From the NCBI GenBank assembly GCA_036379935.1, contig DASVFT010000022.1, positions 37,910-101,909 on the forward strand: 64,000 bases of DNA. Reading direction: 5' to 3'. The stretch is from JAOPZW01 sp036379935 (GTDB lineage: Bacteria > Actinomycetota > Thermoleophilia > Solirubrobacterales > Solirubrobacteraceae). The translations under genes were made by a program, and so were the position numbers. Shown here in pieces: positions 60,121 to 64,000 of this stretch (positions within the stretch are counted from its first letter, which is position 1; the number at the start of each line of letters is the position of its first letter). The notes under the pieces were generated by a model, which was not told the DNA's origin, searched no databases, and worked only from the letters and a program-made list of their open reading frames with translations.

Positions 60121-60134
60121 TTAGAGCGCTCTAA
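60121..60134. promoter_or_regulatory. LacI-type operator 2
   Basis: TTAGAGCGCTCTAA is a perfect 14-bp palindrome covering about +1 to +14 of the operon, 59 bp from operator 1 (centre to centre). Bound repressor would block initiation or escape, and the pair could support looping. Confidence 0.8.
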
Positions 60135-60165
60135 CGGCGCCTGGGTGGAGGAGACGGAGAAGACA

Positions 60166-61086
60166 GTGGAGCGAGGTCTCGAAGCGTCCGGTCTCGAGCG
60201 CCGGCTCGCGGGCGCCCCCATCTCCTGGGGCGTGTGCGAGGTTCCCGGTTGGGGGTTGCAGCTGCCGGTCGAGCAGGTCCTGGCCGAGATGGCCACCCTC
60301 GGCCTGCGCGCGACCGAGCTCGGTCCGCAGGGCTGGCTGCCGCTCGACGGCGCCGCCGCGCGCGCCGAGCTCGACCGCCATGGGCTGCGCCTGGTCGGCG
60401 GCTTCGTGCCGCTGGTCGTCCACGAGCGCGACCTGGCCGGCACGCGCGAGCAGGCGCGCCGCGCCGCGGACCAGCTGGCCGCCGCCGGGGCCGACGTCTT
60501 CGTCGCGGCCGCCGTCGCCGACGCCGCGTGGTCGGCGCCGCCGGCCCTGGACGACGAGGGCTGGAGGCGATCCGGCGCACACCTGCGTGAGATCGCCGAG
60601 CTCGTCGCCCGCGAGGGGCTCGAGCTCGTGCTGCACCCCCACGCCGCCACGCTCGTGGAGACCGCGGCCGACGTGGAGCGCGCGCTCGCGCACACCGACG
60701 TCGCGTGGTGCCTCGACACGGGCCACCTGCTGATCGGCGGGGTGGACCCGGTGAGCTTCGTCCGCGACCATGCGGACCGCATCGGACACGTCCACCTCAA
60801 GGACGTCGACGCCGCGCTGGCGGAGCGGGTCCGCAGCGGCGAGCTGTCGCTGGTTCAGGCAACGCAGGAGGGGCTGTTCCAGCCACTGGGAGCGGGGGAT
60901 GCACGGATCGACGAGGTCGTCCGTCTCCTCGACGAGGCCGGGTACGAGCGCTGGCTCGTGCTCGAGCAGGACCGCGCCATCGCCGGGACGGAGCCCCCGG
61001 CCGATGGAGGTCTCGCACGGGATGTGCGCAAGAGCATCGAGTTCCTGTCCACACGGGCTCCGAGGAGAGAGAGGGTGTCCCACTGA
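60166..61086 (+). CDS. Sugar phosphate isomerase/epimerase, IolE (inosose dehydratase)-like
   Basis: The 306-residue TIM-barrel protein has APISWGVCEVPGWGLQL, VLAEMATLGLRATELGPQGWLP, LVLHPHAATLVET, AWCLDTGHLLIGG and HVHLKDVD. The PISWG and ELGP motifs and the His/Asp metal ligands match the IolE branch of the xylose-isomerase-like superfamily, which dehydrates scyllo-inosose in inositol breakdown. GTG 60166 is chosen because GACGGAGAAG lies just upstream and it follows operator 2; GTG 60145 is an alternative. The stop overlaps the next ATG by 1 nt. Confidence 0.83.
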   Translation: MERGLEASGLERRLAGAPISWGVCEVPGWGLQLPVEQVLAEMATLGLRATELGPQGWLPLDGAAARAELDRHGLRLVGGFVPLVVHERDLAGTREQARRAADQLAAAGADVFVAAAVADAAWSAPPALDDEGWRRSGAHLREIAELVAREGLELVLHPHAATLVETAADVERALAHTDVAWCLDTGHLLIGGVDPVSFVRDHADRIGHVHLKDVDAALAERVRSGELSLVQATQEGLFQPLGAGDARIDEVVRLLDEAGYERWLVLEQDRAIAGTEPPADGGLARDVRKSIEFLSTRAPRRERVSH

Positions 61087-62087
61087 TGCAACGACTGATT
61101 GGCAGGCTGTTCGTCGTCGTGCTCGCGCTCGGCGCACTGATCGCGGCCGGCTGCGGCGGCGAGAAGGACGAGCACGGCAACGCCAAGACGAGCGGGTCGA
61201 GCACCGTCAACCTCACCCAGGGCAGCAACCTGACCTTCGCGATGGTGACCCACAGCGACGAGGGCTCGTTCTGGTCGGTGGTCAAGAAGGGCGCGCAGCA
61301 GGCGGCCAAGGACGAGGGCGTCAAGCTGATCTGGAGCCCGTCGAACAACGACCCGCAGAAGCAGGCACAGCTCATCGACGCCGCCGTCTCGCAGAAGGTC
61401 GACGGCCTGGCGGTCTCCGTGCCCAACGCCGACGCCATCAAGGGCGCGCTGGCCAAGGCCAAGGCGGCCGGCATCCCGATCATCACCCTGAACTCCGGCG
61501 CCGAGCAGTTCAAGGAGCTGGGGGCGATCACCCACGTGGGCCAGACCGAGGAGATCGCCGGCGAGGCCGCCGGTCAGAAGCTCAAGGCCGCGGGCGTCAA
61601 GAAGGTGCTCTGCGTCATCCACGAGCAGAACAACATCGGCCTGCAGCAGCGCTGCGAAGGCGTCAAGAAGGGCTTCGGCGGCGACGTGGTCGACCAGCAG
61701 GTCAAGGGCACGGAGGACATCGCCACCACCCAGACGGAGATCAAGTCCAAGCTCCAGGCCGACAAGTCCTTCGACGGCGTCATCGCCCTGAACCCGGACA
61801 TCGCGTCGGCCGCCGTGACCGCGGCCAAGGGCGCCAGCTCGAGCGCGAAGATCGCGACGTTCGACATCACGCCGGGCGTGATCAAGGACATCGAGGCGGG
61901 CACGGTGCTGTTCGCGGTCGACCAGCAGCAGTACCTGCAGGGCTACCTGCCCATCGTGTTCCTGAAGCTGTTCAAGCAGAACGCCAACACCGTCGGCGGC
62001 GGCCTGCCGGTCCTCACGGGCCCGGGCTTCGTCGACAAGTCCAACGCCGCCACCGTCGCGAAGCTCGCGGCGGCAGGCACGCGGTAG
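61086..62087 (+). CDS. Sugar ABC transporter substrate-binding lipoprotein
   Basis: The 333-residue protein has a lipoprotein signal (VVVLALGALIAAGC, lipobox Cys near residue 23) and a ribose/inositol-type periplasmic-binding fold (LTFAMVTHSDEGSFWSVVKKGAQQAA, QAQLIDAAVSQKVDGLAVSV, AGIPIITLNSG, GVIALNPDIASAAV, FAVDQQQYLQGYLPIVFL). It captures a sugar or polyol outside the membrane for the permease encoded next. A strong hairpin follows the gene, probably keeping its mRNA level above that of the rest of the operon. Confidence 0.92.
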   Translation: MQRLIGRLFVVVLALGALIAAGCGGEKDEHGNAKTSGSSTVNLTQGSNLTFAMVTHSDEGSFWSVVKKGAQQAAKDEGVKLIWSPSNNDPQKQAQLIDAAVSQKVDGLAVSVPNADAIKGALAKAKAAGIPIITLNSGAEQFKELGAITHVGQTEEIAGEAAGQKLKAAGVKKVLCVIHEQNNIGLQQRCEGVKKGFGGDVVDQQVKGTEDIATTQTEIKSKLQADKSFDGVIALNPDIASAAVTAAKGASSSAKIATFDITPGVIKDIEAGTVLFAVDQQQYLQGYLPIVFLKLFKQNANTVGGGLPVLTGPGFVDKSNAATVAKLAAAGTR

Positions 62088-62101
62088 GAGCGATCGGGGG
62101 T

Positions 62102-62127
62102 GGCCGGCACGCGTTCGCGCGCCGGCC
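62102..62127 (+). terminator. Stem-loop with TTCG tetraloop between binding protein and permease genes
   Basis: GGCCGG (62102-62107) pairs with CCGGCC (62122-62127) and, after a bulge, CGCG pairs with CGCG around the loop TTCG. There is no T-run. It may be an RNA-stabilising or partial-termination element that raises the binding protein over the permease. Confidence 0.5.
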
Positions 62128-62158
62128 GCCCCGCTGCTCTCGCACCGAGGAGAGAGAC

Positions 62159-63256
62159 GTGATCTCGATCAACCACATGGCGTCGGGGCCCGCCCCGACG
62201 GCGACCCCGGCGGCAGGACCGCCGCCGCCCCAGCCGCTCGCCGACGAGCGGTTGGCCCAGATCAGCACGACGGCCCGCCTCCTGCGGCGCCCCGAGATCG
62301 GCGCGTTCCTGGCCGCGGTCGTCGTGGCGATCTTCTTCTGGACGCAGAACTCGCTGTTCCTCAAGCTCGACGGCATCGCCAACTGGACCGACGTCGCCTC
62401 GACGATCGGCATCCCCGCGGTGGTCGTCGCGCTGCTGATGATCGGGGGCGAGTTCGACCTGTCGGCCGGAGTGATGACGGGCTCGGCGGGGCTGATGACG
62501 GGCATCCTCGCCACCGAGGTGGGGATGAACATCTGGCTGGCGATCCTGCTCACGCTGATCGCCGCGACGTGCGTCGGGTTCGTCAACGGCTACCTCGTGA
62601 TGAAGACCAAGCTCCCGAGCTTCATCGTCACGCTGGCCACCTTCTTCATCCTCCAGGGCGTCAACCTCGGCGTCACCAAGGCCATCACCAACCAGGTCTC
62701 GGTCAGCGGGCTGGACACCGCCGCCGGCTACGACAGCGCCAACAAGATCTTCGGCGGGAGCTTCTGGAGCCCGCACGACTTCCGGATCACCGTGCTGTGG
62801 TGGATCGCCATCACCGCGCTGGCGACCTGGACGCTGGCACGCACGCGGGTGGGCAACTGGATCTTCGGCGTGGGCGGCGACGCCAACGCGGCCCGCAACG
62901 TCGGGGTCCCCGTCCAGCGCGTGAAGATCGGGCTGTTCATGACGACGTCGTTCGTCTGCGCGCTGACGGGGATCATGATCGCGCTGCGGCTCGCCTCGAC
63001 CCAGGCCGGCCAGGGCGTGGGCGACGAGTTCCAGTTCATCATCGCCGCGGTGGTCGGCGGCTGCGTGCTGACCGGCGGCTTCGGCTCGGCGGTCGGGGCC
63101 GCGCTCGGCGCGCTCATCATCGGCATGGCCTTCATCGGCATCCAGTTCTCCGGCTGGAACACCGATTGGCGCTTCCTGTTCCTCGGCGTGATCCTGCTCG
63201 TCGCCGTCCTCGTCAACAACTACATCCGCAAGCGTGCGGAGGGGGCCCGTCGATGA
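62159..63256 (+). CDS. Sugar ABC transporter permease (RbsC-like)
   Basis: The 365-residue protein has a 40-residue Pro/Ala-rich N-terminal extension and about nine or ten transmembrane helices, with RbsC-type motifs GGEFDLSAGVMTGSAGLMTG, GFVNGYLVMKTKLPSFIVTLATF and the EAA-like RNVGVPVQRVKIGLFMTTSF, then VVGGCVLTGGFGSAVGAALGALIIG. It forms the membrane channel. GTG start follows GAGGAGAG. The stop overlaps the ATPase start (ATGA). Confidence 0.92.
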   Translation: MISINHMASGPAPTATPAAGPPPPQPLADERLAQISTTARLLRRPEIGAFLAAVVVAIFFWTQNSLFLKLDGIANWTDVASTIGIPAVVVALLMIGGEFDLSAGVMTGSAGLMTGILATEVGMNIWLAILLTLIAATCVGFVNGYLVMKTKLPSFIVTLATFFILQGVNLGVTKAITNQVSVSGLDTAAGYDSANKIFGGSFWSPHDFRITVLWWIAITALATWTLARTRVGNWIFGVGGDANAARNVGVPVQRVKIGLFMTTSFVCALTGIMIALRLASTQAGQGVGDEFQFIIAAVVGGCVLTGGFGSAVGAALGALIIGMAFIGIQFSGWNTDWRFLFLGVILLVAVLVNNYIRKRAEGARR

Positions 63257-64000
63257 GCGCCACCGAAAGCACGAACGGCACCCCGCTCCTCGAGGTGCGC
63301 AACGTCTCGAAGTACTTCGGCAACGTCGTCGCCCTCAAGGACGTCAGCGTGGGCGTCGGCGCCCACGAGGTGACGTGCGTCCTCGGCGACAACGGCGCGG
63401 GCAAGTCCACGTTCATCAAGATCCTCTCGGGCGTGCACCGCCACGACGAGGGCGAGCTGCTGGTCGAGGGCGAGGAGACCCACTTCGCCTCGCCCCGCGA
63501 GGCCAAGGAGCGCGGGATCGCCACGGTCTTCCAGGACCTCGCGACGGTGCCGCTCATGTCGATCTGGCGCAACTTCTTCCTCGGCTCGGAGCCGACGAAG
63601 GGAGTCGGCCCGGTGCGCTGGGTGGACGTCAAGCTCGCCCAGGAGACCATGGTCAGCGAGCTCAAGAAGATGGGGATCGACGTCCGCGACCCCGACCAGC
63701 CGGTCGGCACGTTGTCGGGCGGCGAGCGCCAGGCCGTCGCGATCGCGCGGGCCGTGTACTTCGGGGCCAAGGTCCTGATCCTCGACGAGCCGACCTCGGC
63801 GCTGGGCGTCAAGCAGTCGGGCGTCGTCCTGCGCTACGTCGCCCAGGCCCGCGACCGCGGGCTCGGCGTCATCTTCATCACCCACAACCCACACCATGCC
63901 TGGCCGGTCGGCGACCGCTTCGTGGTCCTCAACCGCGGCCGGAGGATGGGCGGGTGGGACAAGGGCGGCATCAGCCGCGACGAGCTGGTGAGGATGATGG
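63253..64000 (+). CDS. Sugar ABC transporter ATP-binding protein, cut by window end
   Basis: At least 249 codons are present. Motifs: Walker A GDNGAGKST near residue 48, LSGGERQAVAIARA signature near 155, Walker B VLILDEPTSALG near 176 and switch His in VIFITHN. It powers the importer formed with the preceding permease and binding protein. Family members may have one or two ATPase cassettes; the first cassette is nearly complete here and the window stops before a second could be seen. Confidence 0.93.
   Translation, partial: MSATESTNGTPLLEVRNVSKYFGNVVALKDVSVGVGAHEVTCVLGDNGAGKSTFIKILSGVHRHDEGELLVEGEETHFASPREAKERGIATVFQDLATVPLMSIWRNFFLGSEPTKGVGPVRWVDVKLAQETMVSELKKMGIDVRDPDQPVGTLSGGERQAVAIARAVYFGAKVLILDEPTSALGVKQSGVVLRYVAQARDRGLGVIFITHNPHHAWPVGDRFVVLNRGRRMGGWDKGGISRDELVRMM

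Noticed and set aside
60085..60165. TTG start at 60085 for the IolE-like gene
   Set aside because: It lies in the promoter -35 and would translate through operator 2; the GTG at 60166 has a ribosome-binding site.

Overview
The window is high-GC actinobacterial DNA. Secreted repeat proteins with FN3-like and FecR-like domains, HD-GYP/LuxR fusions, an F420-type luciferase-family oxidoreductase, a B12-dependent ribonucleotide reductase and a GT4-type glycogen synthase together suggest the class Thermoleophilia (Solirubrobacterales; Conexibacter, Solirubrobacter or a relative). That placement is inference from gene content. Genes are tightly packed, often with 1-8 nt overlaps. At least sixteen genes have a TAnnnT hexamer 6-8 nt before an ATG, GTG or TTG, as expected for leaderless transcripts.

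Layout. 1-1086: start of a probable aat gene, then decayed genes (frameshifted ferric-reductase-like protein, apbE remnant, HtrA fragment). 1139-5084: secreted repeat protein, Pro/Thr-rich anchored protein, a divergent lgt, a TetR regulator and an unknown gene. 5085-5601: noncoding, rich in hairpins. 5602-11357: an ECF-like sigma factor fused to a zinc-finger-like segment, then a duplicated two-gene module (HD-GYP/LuxR regulator plus SnoaL-like protein). 12069-15154: a 3-kb integrated remnant bounded by 42-bp repeats of the 3' half of tRNA-Thr(CGU), with a truncated integrase, a ribbon-helix-helix-type protein, a DUF4262 protein and unknown genes. 15260-24397: envelope genes, including a three-gene overlapping operon, a PHP phosphoesterase, uppP, two FN3/FecR-like secreted proteins and a CHASE2/HD-GYP protein. 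24333-31948: holB, tmk, an LVIVD-type secreted protein, nrdJ and a methyltransferase. 31962-37606: DUF4242, SARP/TPR regulator, tautomerase, M20 peptidase, alpha/beta hydrolase and a SnoaL-tailed ECF sigma factor. 37691-42131: frameshifted GH9 glycosidase, NAD kinase and a Baeyer-Villiger-type monooxygenase. 42167-45821: a reductive-pyrimidine/hydantoin catabolic operon. 45850-52534: membrane protein with a sigma-like tail, small genes, a PfkB sugar kinase and the glycogen operon pgm-glgC-glgA. 52621-58226: two MFS exporters, a PTH2-like protein, canonical lgt and a persulfide-dioxygenase/rhodanese protein. 58362-64000: lipoprotein serine protease, LacI regulator and an iolE-like gene with a sugar ABC importer, controlled by two LacI-type operators and a clear sigma-70-type promoter; the ATPase runs off the end.

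How genes work together. pgm, glgC and glgA convert glucose-6-phosphate to ADP-glucose and polymer. The hydantoinase, carbamoyl-amidohydrolase and F420-type oxidoreductase look like one catabolic unit. LacI, IolE-like isomerase and ABC importer look like inositol or related polyol uptake and breakdown. The FecR-like secreted pair beside CHASE2/HD-GYP suggests an envelope-to-cyclic-di-GMP signalling line. The tandem HD-GYP/LuxR plus SnoaL module is the least explained regulatory unit, and the tRNA-Thr remnant is the clearest mobile-DNA signal.
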